NCBI GenBank assembly: GCA_039930045.1
Contig: JBDSQB010000006.1
Coordinates: 106,916 to 170,915, forward strand
Reading direction: 5' to 3'
Length of the DNA stretch: 64,000 bases
Source of the DNA: Chthoniobacterales bacterium
Lineage (GTDB): Bacteria; Verrucomicrobiota; Verrucomicrobiia; Chthoniobacterales; DASVRZ01
Part shown: positions 35,077-44,756 of the stretch, piece after piece
Numbering within the stretch: the stretch's first letter is position 1
Layout of the letters: every line of letters begins with the position of its first letter
Notes under the pieces: model-generated
Databases searched by the model: none
Seen by the model: only the letters and a program-made list of their open reading frames with translations
What the model was told of the DNA's origin: nothing
Translations under genes and position numbers: made by a program

Positions 35077-36555
35077 TTATTCCTTGATCAATCGCGCGTA
35101 AGTCGCACTGGGATTGTCGCCGTTCGGAGTTGCGGCCTGACGCTCCGTGCCAGTTAGAAAATTGATTCGATAGAGTCCGAAGCGCGGTGTGTAACTACCC
35201 CATTCATAGTTGTCGAAAAGACTCCAATGCAAGTAGCCGATGAGGGGAACGCCCTGTGCGCAAATCTTCCTCACCTCGGCGATGTGCAACTCCAAAAACT
35301 GGCTTCTAGTAATGCGATCTCTGCGGCCGGTTTCGGTGTTGTCCCATTTGCGTCGGACGGCCATGCCGTTTTCTGCGATGAGCACGTCGCGTCCATCGAG
35401 ATCCTTCGAGTAGTAGGTGCAGAAGAAGTTGAGTCCGCTCGCCAGCACGCGCCAGTCCCACCACTTACTGGTGATGCTGGCCATAATCCATTCGTGAAAG
35501 GACTTGGACTTAAACTCGTGATCCCACCAGACGGGGAAACGAAAGGCGTGCGCGGCAAACGGATCGTAGTAGTCGAGTCCGATGTAGTCGAAAGTTCTTG
35601 CAGTCGGGCCGGCGGCGATTTCGTGCAGGGCGAAAGGAAAGTGTGCCTTGCCGAAGGTGACGCGCCCGACTTGTTTGCTAACCATCTTCACGAACGAGCC
35701 GAAGAGCCAGGTGAGATTCTTCTGTAGTGGAATGTTGGCAGCAGAAAAGGCGGCGTCGAATTCACCGGCCTTCTTGTGCAGATAAACCGCGAGCTTGTTG
35801 TCTGGAATGCCGCGCTCGCGCATGGCTAGCAGGTCGAGGAGAAACTTGTCGCTCCAATAGAGGTCGCTGCAGTAGTTGTTGACCGTGACAGAGGGAGTCG
35901 GCCAGTTGTTTTCGCGATAGAGTCGATGGATAGAATGGTAGGCGCGTACATGGGCGGCGATGAGGCTGTCGTAGGCGCGCAGACACTTGCCAAAGCCGCC
36001 GCGCGTGCCCGTGGGAAACTGGCGTCCGAGGTAGCTGTTGAGTACGAGCATGTTGGGCTCGTTGATCGTGATGAGATGGTGAATCGGCTGGAGACCTTGC
36101 GAGGTTAGATGCGAGTTAACGAAGGTGAGCGCGTGAGTTACATAGCTCTCGAAGAGCGCGATGACATTTGCCTCCAACCATGGGTCGCTCCCGAGCCATT
36201 CGGGATGCACAAAGTGATGCAGCGTGACGACTGGAGTGAGGCCCACGCGCTGGCAGTCGGCGATGAGCCGGGCGTAGGTTTCCAGCGCATTCGGATCAAA
36301 CTCGTCCGCGTTTTTTGGCTGAATCCGGCTCCATTCGATTCCTAGTCGGAACGCGCTCAAACCCAATTCCCGGCAACGGGCAAAATCCTCGGGATAGTGC
36401 CGCAAAAAATCCGCCGAGCCTCCCAGTTTCGCCACGTCGCCGCGTTCCTCGGCTGCGGCCCAATTCGTCCTCGGCTCGCCCGGCCCATTGTAATGTCCTT
36501 CGGCCTGATACGCCGACGTGGCGACGCCCCAGAGGAATGGTTGCGGTTCGGGCAT
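35077..36555 (-). CDS. Family 1 glycoside hydrolase (beta-glucosidase type)
   Basis: A 492-aa retaining glycosidase. The N-terminal LWGVATSAYQAEG is the GH1 opening; the acid/base glutamate is in LITINEPNML, and the nucleophile glutamate in VLIAENGMAVRRK. Other blocks, LGLSAFRLGIEWSRIQP and GYLHWSLFDNYEWG, confirm a full-length enzyme. No signal peptide, so it is probably cytoplasmic. It lies 11 bases downstream of a diacylglycerol glycosyltransferase gene on the same strand; hydrolysis of a glycolipid head group is a possible but untested role. Confidence 0.94.
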   Translation of the reverse strand: MPEPQPFLWGVATSAYQAEGHYNGPGEPRTNWAAAEERGDVAKLGGSADFLRHYPEDFARCRELGLSAFRLGIEWSRIQPKNADEFDPNALETYARLIADCQRVGLTPVVTLHHFVHPEWLGSDPWLEANVIALFESYVTHALTFVNSHLTSQGLQPIHHLITINEPNMLVLNSYLGRQFPTGTRGGFGKCLRAYDSLIAAHVRAYHSIHRLYRENNWPTPSVTVNNYCSDLYWSDKFLLDLLAMRERGIPDNKLAVYLHKKAGEFDAAFSAANIPLQKNLTWLFGSFVKMVSKQVGRVTFGKAHFPFALHEIAAGPTARTFDYIGLDYYDPFAAHAFRFPVWWDHEFKSKSFHEWIMASITSKWWDWRVLASGLNFFCTYYSKDLDGRDVLIAENGMAVRRKWDNTETGRRDRITRSQFLELHIAEVRKICAQGVPLIGYLHWSLFDNYEWGSYTPRFGLYRINFLTGTERQAATPNGDNPSATYARLIKE

Positions 36556-36566
36556 CGGCAAAAAAA

Positions 36567-37745
36567 TTAGACGACTTCCGTGACGACGACGCCTTTCTTC
36601 TCGTCTTCGTCGGGTTCTATGGAGATGGGGTTGGATTCATCGTGCATCAGCGTCTGCACGATGGTGTCGGCGGCGTGCGGATGCGACAGGAGCGCGGTGT
36701 TTTTGCGCATCGCGGCGAGCCGGTCGGGATCGTCGAGCAGGCGGTCGATCTTGTAGGGCAGCGTGATGATGTCGTTGGCCTTGATGGCGATGCCGTTCTC
36801 AAGCAGATGATCGCTGTTGCGCTCCTCCTGGCCCGGAATCGGGGAAACGATGACCATCGGAAGCTGCGCCGCAAGCGCCTCGGACGTGGTGAGCCCGCCG
36901 GGTTTGCCGATGAAGAGATCCGACGCTGCCATCCAGTGATGCATGCGGTCGGTGTAGCCGAGAATGGCGAAATTCGGATGCCCGGCGGTGAGCGCTTCGA
37001 TTTTTTCTTTCAGCTCTTCGTTTTTGCCGCAAATGACGATGGTTTGCGCAGGATGCCGCAGTGTGAGCAGGCCCGAGACGATGTCTTCGGCGGGACCTTT
37101 GCCGAGGGCACCTGCGGAAATAAGAAGCGTCGGGAGATTCGACCGCAACCCGAGTTCCGTTCGCAGCGCATCTCGATCATACGTGGCGGAAAATGCGGCA
37201 TCGATCGGGATGCCGGAGACGGTGATGCGATCCTTGGGCAACCCTAGAAGCTCGAGGTGAGCGCGGGTCTCGTCGAGCGCCACGAAATAGCGATGGAAGA
37301 CGCGCGACAGCCACATCGCATGAAAATCCAAGTCCGTGACGACGATGGAAAGGTGCGTGGAAAGTTTCTTCTCGGTGATCAGATGCGAGATGATTCCAGC
37401 CGGCATGAAGTGCGTGCAAACCGTGATGTCGGGCTGGAAATCGTCGATGAACTTAACCAGCGGACCCGTGTTTAGACGGTCGAGTGCCAGTCGCATGGAA
37501 TCGGTTTTCCACGGCTCGTCGCTTTGCTTATACCACCAGCCGAGAAAATTTGGGGCTGACTCGACGAGCGTGGCGTAAAACTTCGAGTAGAAATCGCTGA
37601 ACAGCTTGTTGGTGAACTTTAGCGCGTCCTCGTGGATGACTTTGGAGACGCCAGGATGCGCGGCGAAGGTTTTGGCGAGCGCATCCGCCGCGCGGACATG
37701 ACCGGTGCCGGCGCTGGTGGACATGATGAGGACTCGTTTTCCCAT
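36567..37745 (-). CDS. MGDG synthase-like diacylglycerol glycosyltransferase (GT28)
   Basis: A 392-aa GT-B enzyme. The N-terminal MGDG-synthase domain starts VLIMSTSAGTGHVRAADAL, where family members have a GxGH nucleotide-sugar loop, and includes CTHFMPAGIISHL. The C-terminal GT28 domain has LLISAGALGKGPAEDIV and, for donor binding, FIGKPGGLTTSEALAAQLPMV. Relatives attach galactose or glucose to diacylglycerol at the inner leaflet. It is the middle gene of three on the minus strand (Pro-rich exported protein, this gene, GH1). Confidence 0.88.
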   Translation of the reverse strand: MGKRVLIMSTSAGTGHVRAADALAKTFAAHPGVSKVIHEDALKFTNKLFSDFYSKFYATLVESAPNFLGWWYKQSDEPWKTDSMRLALDRLNTGPLVKFIDDFQPDITVCTHFMPAGIISHLITEKKLSTHLSIVVTDLDFHAMWLSRVFHRYFVALDETRAHLELLGLPKDRITVSGIPIDAAFSATYDRDALRTELGLRSNLPTLLISAGALGKGPAEDIVSGLLTLRHPAQTIVICGKNEELKEKIEALTAGHPNFAILGYTDRMHHWMAASDLFIGKPGGLTTSEALAAQLPMVIVSPIPGQEERNSDHLLENGIAIKANDIITLPYKIDRLLDDPDRLAAMRKNTALLSHPHAADTIVQTLMHDESNPISIEPDEDEKKGVVVTEVV

Positions 37746-37792
37746 ATTTCTGCTGGAAAATCGCGACTCGCCGCCTGCCGGATGCAGTTTTC

Positions 37793-38698
37793 TTACTGCG
37801 ACGCCGAATTGTCGGCCTGCATCCGTTCGAGTCGTCGGCGGGCGGCGGCTTCCATTTCGTCGATCTGCACGTCGAGCGTCGAGTCGATCTTGCGCATCGA
37901 GGCGAAGAGGCGTGGGTAATATTGCTTGAGCGCGCCGTAGCGTTCGGCCGTGGTGGAAGCCAGATCGGCCTTGGTCTTCAACTCGCGGAGCTTGGCGTCT
38001 TCGAGTGCCTTGGCCTTGGCTTTTTGAAACTGGACGCGCTCTGCGGCAGTCGTCTCGGGACTTGGAGTCGATTCTGGCGTGATCTGCAACGCCATGGAGT
38101 CGTCCACCAGCGCAATGGGCTGGTTCAGCGGATTATTGCGAACGTCGAGGGCGATGGGAGTCGCCGCCGGAGTGGGTTTTGCAACGGCCACGGGCGCGGG
38201 CGCTGGAGTCGGAACAGCGGGTGCATCGTCCGAATTATCCACGGAACCGCCCACGAGCGGCGGGAGCGACGACGGAAGTGGAGTGGAATTCGCGCTGGCG
38301 GAACCCGGAGTCGGCGGGAGGCTTTCGATGGTTTTCGCCTCTGGGAGCGGGGCGAGGCCGGGGTTCGGAGTTGGATTGGTATCAGCGGCGGGCTCGGCGT
38401 CGGCAGGAGTTGGAGTCGCTTCGGCGTCCACTGGCGCCTTGGGGCGTTTTTTCCATTTCGGCTTCGGCGTCGCCGTGGGAGCGATTACCGGCGCGGGAGC
38501 CGGAGTCGGCGTGGCTTTTTTCTTGAAAATACGACCGAGGAAACCGGGCTTTTTTTCCTTCTCCACCGGCAGCGCGCGCGGAATGGCCGGAGTGGGCGAG
38601 GGGACCGCTGTTTCAGCCTGAAGCAGACCAGCGGTTAGCCCGCTGAAGAGCAGCGCGAGCAGGCAGTTTCTGAGAGACGAGGAGACGAAGTTAAACAC
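37793..38698 (-). CDS. Exported Pro/Thr/Ala-rich protein
   Basis: A 301-aa protein. Residues 1-28 form a signal peptide (LLALLFSGLTAGLLQA). Residues 30-170 are low-complexity, with repeated TPTPAPAP-type and basic KKKA and KWKKRPK segments; the C-terminal 90 residues are helical and charged (AAERVQFQKAKAKALEDAKLRELKTKADLA), then YYPRLFASMRKID and a second helix. It resembles envelope spacer proteins, but I can give no family. It precedes the MGDG-synthase gene by 47 bases. Confidence 0.65.
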   Translation of the reverse strand: MFNFVSSSLRNCLLALLFSGLTAGLLQAETAVPSPTPAIPRALPVEKEKKPGFLGRIFKKKATPTPAPAPVIAPTATPKPKWKKRPKAPVDAEATPTPADAEPAADTNPTPNPGLAPLPEAKTIESLPPTPGSASANSTPLPSSLPPLVGGSVDNSDDAPAVPTPAPAPVAVAKPTPAATPIALDVRNNPLNQPIALVDDSMALQITPESTPSPETTAAERVQFQKAKAKALEDAKLRELKTKADLASTTAERYGALKQYYPRLFASMRKIDSTLDVQIDEMEAAARRRLERMQADNSASQ

Positions 38699-38806
38699 TG
38701 CGAAACGCTAATCACTCCAGCTAACAGTCGCAACCCGAAACCCATGGCGTCGCGGGTGTTTTTTCAGCTTTTCCCCTCTGAGCTCCTCCAGTATGGTGCG
38801 CCTCCC

Positions 38807-40081
38807 ATGCTCGACATCCGTTTGCTCCGCGAAAATCCTGATTTGATCAAAAGCCGTCTTGCCACGCGGAAACCAGCGCTCGCGGATACGGTGGATGCGA
38901 TTTTGGACTGCGACACGCGCCGCCGAAAGCTGGAAACGACGTTGCAGGAAGCGCAGGGACAGCGCAAACGACTGAGCAAGGAAATCGGGATGCTGCGGGC
39001 CAAAGGCACCGACAGCAGTGCGATGGAACTCGAGGTCAAAGGCATCGGCAAACAGATCGAGGAACTGGAAATGGCCACGCGCGAAGCCGATGCGGCCCAA
39101 AACGAGTTACTTTTGAATCTGCCCAACACGCCGCACGAAAACGCCCCCATTGGAGCCGATGCCGAGTCTAATCCGGTGGTGCGGACCTGGGGCGAAAAGC
39201 CGAATCTGGAAAACCCGCTCGATCACGTGCGGCTGGGGGAGAAACTCGGCTTGTTCGATCTGCCACGGGCGACGCGAATGAGTGGCAGCGGATTCGTTTG
39301 CTACACCGGAGCTGGGGCGCGATTGGAGCGGGCGCTGATTAATTTTTGCCTCGACTTGCATGGTAATGAGCACGGCTACACTGAGGTGAATCCGCCGTTT
39401 CTGGTAAAGGCCGACGCGCTGGTCGGCACGGGCCAGTTGCCGAAATTTGCCGATCAATTATATGCGACTCGCGACGCCGATTTGTATCTCATTCCGACCG
39501 CCGAAGTGCCGGTGACGAACCTTCATCGCGAGGAAATTCTTCCCTGGGCGGAGCTGCCGAAACAATACGTCGCCTACACGCCATGCTTCCGCAGCGAGGC
39601 TGGAGCCGCCGGACTCGGCACGCGCGGACTGATTCGCGTCCATCAATTTAACAAAGTCGAGCTGGTGAAAATCACCACCCCGGAGAACGCCTTTGCCGAG
39701 CTGGAAACGCTCACCGCCAACGCGGAGGTCGTTCTGCAAAAACTCGGGCTGCACTATCGCGTGATCGAACTTTGCACCGGCGATCTGGGTTTCGGTTCGA
39801 CCAAAACCTACGACATCGAGGTCTGGGCTCCGGGCCAAAATGCCTATCTCGAAGTGTCGAGCTGCTCCAATTTCGGCGACTTTCAGGCGCGCCGCATGTC
39901 ACTCAAATACAAGGACGCCGAGGGCAAAAATCGTTTTTGCCACACCCTTAACGGCTCGGGCACCGCGATGCCCCGGCTCTTCGTCGCGCTGGTCGAAACC
40001 TGGCAGCAACCGGACGGTTCGGTGAAGATTCCAGTTGCATTGCAACCTTGGTTCGGGGCCGCTGAAATTACTGCGCGCTGA
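38807..40081 (+). CDS. serS: Seryl-tRNA synthetase
   Basis: Charges tRNA-Ser with serine; 424 aa. The N-terminal coiled-coil arm (LDIRLLRENPDLIKSRLATRK to about residue 100) binds the long variable arm of tRNA-Ser. The class II core has motif 2 in TPCFRSEAGAAGLGTRGLIRVHQFNKVE and motif 3 in LNGSGTAMPRLFVALVETWQQ. The ATG at 38807 matches the family N-terminus. Its 3' end overlaps the convergent CAP-domain gene by 14 bases. The tRNA-Ser gene at 52.3 kb supplies a cognate substrate. Confidence 0.97.
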   Translation: MLDIRLLRENPDLIKSRLATRKPALADTVDAILDCDTRRRKLETTLQEAQGQRKRLSKEIGMLRAKGTDSSAMELEVKGIGKQIEELEMATREADAAQNELLLNLPNTPHENAPIGADAESNPVVRTWGEKPNLENPLDHVRLGEKLGLFDLPRATRMSGSGFVCYTGAGARLERALINFCLDLHGNEHGYTEVNPPFLVKADALVGTGQLPKFADQLYATRDADLYLIPTAEVPVTNLHREEILPWAELPKQYVAYTPCFRSEAGAAGLGTRGLIRVHQFNKVELVKITTPENAFAELETLTANAEVVLQKLGLHYRVIELCTGDLGFGSTKTYDIEVWAPGQNAYLEVSSCSNFGDFQARRMSLKYKDAEGKNRFCHTLNGSGTAMPRLFVALVETWQQPDGSVKIPVALQPWFGAAEITAR

Positions 40082-41783
40082 CGGGTTTCGTCATGCTCCA
40101 GTCGCTGTAGTAGCTGTCGAAAACCTGTGACCGCACTTGCAGCAGGTAGGCTCCGGCGACATTCGGATGGAAGTTAAATTCCGGCGTCGGGCTCACTTCG
40201 GAGACGGTGGTTCCGACGAGTTTTTGTCCGCTGGTGAAGGAAACATTGTCCACATACCAGCCGACTCCGGTGTTGGTCTGGGTGTAAGCCGAGCCTTGGC
40301 GCAGGGCGTAACGGAAGCGGACTTTCACCTCGCGGCCATTGTAGGCAGCAAGCGAGACCGAACGTTTGGCGAATGCTCTTTCGCCCGCATTGTTGCGTCC
40401 TCTTTGGGACCAAACGGGAGTCCACTGGCTGCCTCCATCGGTGGAGACTTCGACTGTGCCGGCTTCATAACCGGTGGCGTAGGTTAAGCGGCTGCTGAAG
40501 TTGAGTTTGGTAGTACCCGTGCAGAGAACGGGCGTTTGCAGGACAAAGCTGGATTCCGTGAAACGGGGATGCGTCAGGTGATAGGAATATCTCCCCACCG
40601 CACGAACCCGGCTGTCGCGAGCCGTGCCCCTCATGTCCACTCCAGCGGTGGATTCAGCACCGACGACGGTGGTGTAGGCGGCTTTCATACTGATCTTCCA
40701 CTGGTAACCGGTGGCCAGGGTTTGCTCGGCCACCGTGTATCCATTATCCGCGCCCACAGTCGGAGTGTAGGACCCGTTGATGGCAAAATCCGGCGTGTCC
40801 GACCCCGCCGAGGCGGGGTCAAAGGCGATTACATTGTAACTGAAGGTTTGGGGCAAACCGCCCACGCCGACGTTGCTGACGGTCACGTGATACACCGTGT
40901 CGTCCGCCGGTTTCACCGGGCCAGACCAGGCATCGGGGTTCAAGTTATTGGGAACGAAGACGATCGTGTTTTCGCCGTAGCCCTGCATCCGGCTCTGCAC
41001 GCTCACGGGGATGCTGACGTTATTCCGGGTCACGCTGACGGATGCGCTGGAAAAATCGCCTTCTGGATACGAAAACGACCAGCGGGGATAGACCAGTTGA
41101 TAAGGCACAAATCCCTTCGGCGGCCAGGCGACAAATCCGTCGCGAACCTCAGGCCGCTCGTCAGCATAATGATTCAAGTCGAGCGTCCACAAGGCGTTGG
41201 CAGAGTAGTTGGAGCCGTTCGCGGGAACGTCGCCCGTGCCCATTTGCTGGGTCTCGGGATACAAAATCCAGCGACGGTGACCCACCGGAGCGTTCACACT
41301 GCCGGGGTCTTCCATGTAGCCGGAGATCGCGTCGGAGCCGTAGTTCGAAAGGGAAAGATTCGACTTGCCCGCCGCTGTGGCGCCGGGAGTGGAGTAGCAT
41401 TTCCATGAGGTCGGCGGCGTGTGATCGACGGCTCCATTGGCGCTCATCATCAAGGCCGCGGATTGGTCCATTGTGCTCCAACTCGGATTGTTCGTCACCC
41501 CGGCAGGCAGCCCGGCGAAAGCGCGAAAGAAATTAACCCGCAGAAACACCCGGGCCTTGAATGCATCGGAAGTCGTCCCTGGATTGCTGCCGGCGACGCT
41601 GCCCGTCCAGCCAGTGGAAATGTTTTGCGAGGCGGGATAGATCGCATTGTAAAAGACCCGGGATTGCTCGCGGCTCGAGGTGTCCACGACCAGACCAGCT
41701 TGGGCGGTCGCAGAGAAAAACAGGGCCGATGCCTGACACAAGGCGGCGACTTTGAGCAGATTGGAGAAATAGGGTGCTTTCAT
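40068..41783 (-). CDS. Secreted CAP-domain (SCP/PR-1-like) protein
   Basis: A 571-aa exported protein. A signal peptide covers residues 1-29 (ALCQASALFFSATAQA). Residues 30-210 form a CAP-like domain: TMDQSAALMMSANGAVDHTPP, with the helix-associated histidine, and YMEDPGSVNAPVGHRRWILYPETQQMGTGDV, with the second. The rest contains beta-sandwich-like parts; one near 390-500 (FVLQTPVLCTGTTKLNFSSRL, GWYVDNVSF) looks like a carbohydrate-binding or MAM-type domain. The function is unknown; CAP proteins may be lipid-binding or proteolytic. Confidence 0.78.
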   Translation of the reverse strand: MKAPYFSNLLKVAALCQASALFFSATAQAGLVVDTSSREQSRVFYNAIYPASQNISTGWTGSVAGSNPGTTSDAFKARVFLRVNFFRAFAGLPAGVTNNPSWSTMDQSAALMMSANGAVDHTPPTSWKCYSTPGATAAGKSNLSLSNYGSDAISGYMEDPGSVNAPVGHRRWILYPETQQMGTGDVPANGSNYSANALWTLDLNHYADERPEVRDGFVAWPPKGFVPYQLVYPRWSFSYPEGDFSSASVSVTRNNVSIPVSVQSRMQGYGENTIVFVPNNLNPDAWSGPVKPADDTVYHVTVSNVGVGGLPQTFSYNVIAFDPASAGSDTPDFAINGSYTPTVGADNGYTVAEQTLATGYQWKISMKAAYTTVVGAESTAGVDMRGTARDSRVRAVGRYSYHLTHPRFTESSFVLQTPVLCTGTTKLNFSSRLTYATGYEAGTVEVSTDGGSQWTPVWSQRGRNNAGERAFAKRSVSLAAYNGREVKVRFRYALRQGSAYTQTNTGVGWYVDNVSFTSGQKLVGTTVSEVSPTPEFNFHPNVAGAYLLQVRSQVFDSYYSDWSMTKPVSAQ

Positions 41784-41939
41784 AAACGGTGGAGTTCCTA
41801 GACTCTTTAAGAGCACAGCCTGAGCCGTAAAATGCCGCCGCTTGCCTGTTAGTTATCGATCTGACAGGATAAACGCCGCCCGAATCCACGATCTGCCCTG
41901 CCGGTTGCGCATCCGCTGTTTTTACCATTTCACCGATCC

Positions 41940-42893
41940 ATGAAGTCCATCTCTGAGCGCTTTACCTTGGCTACCAAGGACTTACAGCGTGATGCAACTT
42001 ACCTCGCCGGCGTTTCTGGTGGACGAGACTCGGTGGTTCTGGTGCATCTCTTGCGAGTTGCGGGCTTTCAGAACATCGTCTTGTGCCACCTCAATCATGG
42101 AGTGCGCAAAGCCGCTGAGGCCGACAGTAAGTTCGTTGAACGACTCGGAGTCGTAGCAAATATGCGAGTCATTATTGATATTCTGCCAAAGACTGCCAAG
42201 ACTAGTTCCTTGGAAAATCGACTCCGAGTGGCGCGTCAGGAGTTCTTCGCGTGTGCGACCGCAGCCACCCAAGCCGCGGGTGTTTTTCTCGGCCATCATG
42301 CCGACGATCTCGCGGAGACATTTCTCTGGAATCTCCTGCGCGGCAGCGGTTCCGCAGGTCTCGCTGGCATTCAGCGCGAGAAGGTAATCGAAACTGAATC
42401 GGGTTCCATTCGACTCTTGCGGCCCATGCTCGACATCTGGCGCAGCGAGATCGATGCCTATGTTTTAGAGCACCAGCTCACCTATGTGGAAGACGAGTCC
42501 AATCGCTCGCGGCAGTTCACACGCAACCGCCTGCGGCACGACATTCTGCCCTGGCTGGAAAAGAAACTGGGCCGCAACGTTCGGCAAAATCTCCACCGCA
42601 CCGCCGTCATTCTGAGCGAAGAAAGCCTTTGCCTGGAAAAACTGGTCACCGTGGAAGATTGGGACGCACCACTTTCTGTTTCCGAGTTGCTAACACAACC
42701 CGTCGCATTGCAACGCCGCACAATTCTCCGTTGGCTGCAACATCATCAGATCGCCGACGCTGGTTTCAATGAAGTGGAACTCATCCGCTCAATGTTGGAT
42801 GTCGAGTTAGGCCCGGCTCGGGTCAATCTTTCGCAGGATCGGCAGGCACGGCGGCGTGTGGGAAAAATCTCCCTCGCCTCACAGCGAAGCTAG
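41940..42893 (+). CDS. tilS: tRNA(Ile)-lysidine synthase
   Basis: Modifies C34 of tRNA-Ile(CAU) to lysidine so that it reads AUA. The 317-aa product has the PP-loop SGGRDS at residues 26-31 (usual form SGGxDS), then VLCHLNHGVRKAAEADS, FFACATAATQAAGVFLGHHADDLAETFLWNLLRGSG and LLRPMLDIWRSEI. This is the short form, lacking the C-terminal domains of the E. coli enzyme (432 aa). Codons are less biased than in the neighbours. A short membrane-protein gene follows. Confidence 0.93.
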   Translation: MKSISERFTLATKDLQRDATYLAGVSGGRDSVVLVHLLRVAGFQNIVLCHLNHGVRKAAEADSKFVERLGVVANMRVIIDILPKTAKTSSLENRLRVARQEFFACATAATQAAGVFLGHHADDLAETFLWNLLRGSGSAGLAGIQREKVIETESGSIRLLRPMLDIWRSEIDAYVLEHQLTYVEDESNRSRQFTRNRLRHDILPWLEKKLGRNVRQNLHRTAVILSEESLCLEKLVTVEDWDAPLSVSELLTQPVALQRRTILRWLQHHQIADAGFNEVELIRSMLDVELGPARVNLSQDRQARRRVGKISLASQRS

Positions 42894-42934
42894 CCAGAAA
42901 CATCCGGGAGTCACATGCCACGCGAATTATTTGT

Positions 42935-43072
42935 ATGAAAACGTTCCTCCAAAAGACACGTGCAAGATGGCAATCGGAATCGGGCGGCGGAGGCTCCTAT
43001 GCCTTGCTCTGGTTGTTAGGCGTGCCCATTCCTGTGCTCGCCATTATCTTCCTCTTCAAGGGGTGCAGTTAA
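42935..43072 (+). CDS. Small membrane protein, 45 aa
   Basis: Starts at ATG 42935, 41 bases after tilS. A basic N-terminus (MKTFLQKTRARWQ) is followed by a Gly/Ser linker and one hydrophobic helix with WLLGVPIPVLAIIFLF, ending KGCS. The pattern G-S-Y-x-L-L-W-L-L-G-V-P-I-P with a terminal Gly-Cys recurs, in my experience, in short hypothetical proteins of several Gram-negative groups, but no function is assigned. Its stop overlaps the stop of the convergent YacP-like gene (TTAA). Confidence 0.65.
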   Translation: MKTFLQKTRARWQSESGGGGSYALLWLLGVPIPVLAIIFLFKGCS

Positions 43073-43506
43073 CGTTTATTCCGCTTCTTCAGCTCCCTCG
43101 CAAACTGGGCTGCTGTGTCGTCGAGCAGCGTCTGCAACTCATCCACAGTGATGAATCCGCCTTCGAATGAGATTGCTGTTTGCTGGATCGCGCGGTCGCT
43201 GGTGGCGATGGTCATTTGATAACGGGAGCCGTATTTGGCGACCAGCCGCTCAATGATCGAGTCGGCGGTTTGATTGGCGCGTGAGTAGAAAATCTGGATG
43301 CCGCCGGGGTCGTTTTCCTGGCTGACTTCGGAGCCTTGCCCGTCGAAAACGAGGACCACATTCACAGACGAGGTGTCCTGGTAATCCCTCAGCAGCCGGA
43401 CGAGTTCCTCACGGGCCACGGCGGTGTTGCGGTCATGTTTGGCGCGCAAATAGGGCCAGCCAAAGATCACGGAATGGCCATCGACGATCAGATAGCGTTC
43501 CGCCAT
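43069..43506 (-). CDS. NYN-domain ribonuclease (YacP/Rae1-like)
   Basis: A 145-aa PIN-like protein. The acidic motif YLIVDGHSVIFGW (D9) opens the fold; VNVVLVFDGQG and ADSIIERLV supply the next acids, and IATSDRAIQQTA the last. These positions are those of the YacP/Rae1 family, endoribonucleases linked to ribosomes. It is the last gene of the hom-thrC-ldt-ispH operon, 11 bases after ispH. Confidence 0.85.
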   Translation of the reverse strand: MAERYLIVDGHSVIFGWPYLRAKHDRNTAVAREELVRLLRDYQDTSSVNVVLVFDGQGSEVSQENDPGGIQIFYSRANQTADSIIERLVAKYGSRYQMTIATSDRAIQQTAISFEGGFITVDELQTLLDDTAAQFARELKKRNKR

Positions 43507-43517
43507 GGGAATGGAAC

Positions 43518-44756
43518 TCAGCCGTTTCCGACCAGCTCTTCGCGTCCGACGCCACGTAGTTCGTAGAGACGGATGATGGCTTCTTCGATCAGGTTATTCG
43601 GGCAGGAGGCGCCGGCGGTGATGCCGACTTTGAGCGGACCCTGCGGCAGCCAGTCGCGGGTGGTGATTTCCTCGTGGGCATGCAAGTCGTAATGCACGAT
43701 TTCCTGGGCCGAGGTGAGCCGGGTCGAGTTGCGAATGAAATAAGTCGGAAGCTTTTCCTGGCCGATTTCTGCGAGATGCGACGTGTTGGAGCTGTTGTAG
43801 CCGCCGACGACCAGGAGGAGATCGAGCGGTTCTTCCAAGAGATGATTCAGCGCGTCCTGCCGCTCCTGAGTGGCCCCGCAAATTGTGTCGAAGAAGCGGA
43901 AATTAGGATTCTCCAGTCGAGTTCCATCGCGATCAGCGACGGCTTGTTTTACGCGGCGTTGCACTTCCTCGGTCTCGCCACGAAGCATGGTCGTCTGGTT
44001 GGCGACACCGACGGATTTCAGATGCAAGTCGGGGTCAAATCCAGGCGAATAGGCGCCTTTGAATTTCTCCAGAAAAGCCTGCCGCAGCTCTGGATTGCCG
44101 CCGTGCCGGATGTAATTGCAGACGTAATCCGTCTCCTCCAGCGTGAGCACGACCAGATAATGGCCGGTGCCCGCTTTGCCCATGGCGTGCGAACTAGTGG
44201 CGAGCGTTTCCTCGTGGTTGGCCTTGCCGTGAATGATCGACGTGACGGAGTCGTTGGCGTTTTGGCGGACGCGTTTCCAGACACTCATTACATCGCCGCA
44301 GGTCGTGTCCACGATCTGGCAGCCTTTGGCTTTGATTTTTTCCACCGTGGAAACCTCCGCGCCGAACGCGGGAACGATCACCACGTCCTCCGGTTTTAGC
44401 AAATCGATGTCGGCTTCGCGGTTTTTGCCGATGAGGTTTTTGATCCCAAACGACCGGATCTGTTCATTCACCTCGGGGTTATGAATGATCTCCCCGAGGA
44501 TGAATAAATCCCTGTCTGCGAAAACTTTGCGCGCCGCGTAAGCTAGATCGATGGCTCGCTCGACGCCGTAGCAAAAGCCAAATTGCTTCGCCAGCATCAC
44601 CGTCGTGTCGCCGACGGAAATCGTGCCGCCACTGGCCCGCAACCGGTCCACGATCTCACTGCGATAATGCGTCTCGACCTGCGCCTGCACCGCCGCCATG
44701 ACATCGGGCGTGCGCAGGTTCACCCTGGCTGGCTGGCTGGGCGCGGAGGCGGACAT
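43518..44756 (-). CDS. ispH: 4-hydroxy-3-methylbut-2-enyl diphosphate reductase
   Basis: Last enzyme of the MEP pathway, making IPP and DMAPP with a [4Fe-4S] cluster. The three cluster cysteines are in FGFCYGVERAI (C62), VDTTCGDVMSVW and GASCPNNLIEEAI. The 412-aa length is well above the 310-320 aa of the E. coli type and matches the longer plant/cyanobacterial form, which has an N-terminal extension and an internal insertion. Its start overlaps the stop of the L,D-transpeptidase gene by one base (TAATG). Confidence 0.95.
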   Translation of the reverse strand: MSASAPSQPARVNLRTPDVMAAVQAQVETHYRSEIVDRLRASGGTISVGDTTVMLAKQFGFCYGVERAIDLAYAARKVFADRDLFILGEIIHNPEVNEQIRSFGIKNLIGKNREADIDLLKPEDVVIVPAFGAEVSTVEKIKAKGCQIVDTTCGDVMSVWKRVRQNANDSVTSIIHGKANHEETLATSSHAMGKAGTGHYLVVLTLEETDYVCNYIRHGGNPELRQAFLEKFKGAYSPGFDPDLHLKSVGVANQTTMLRGETEEVQRRVKQAVADRDGTRLENPNFRFFDTICGATQERQDALNHLLEEPLDLLLVVGGYNSSNTSHLAEIGQEKLPTYFIRNSTRLTSAQEIVHYDLHAHEEITTRDWLPQGPLKVGITAGASCPNNLIEEAIIRLYELRGVGREELVGNG

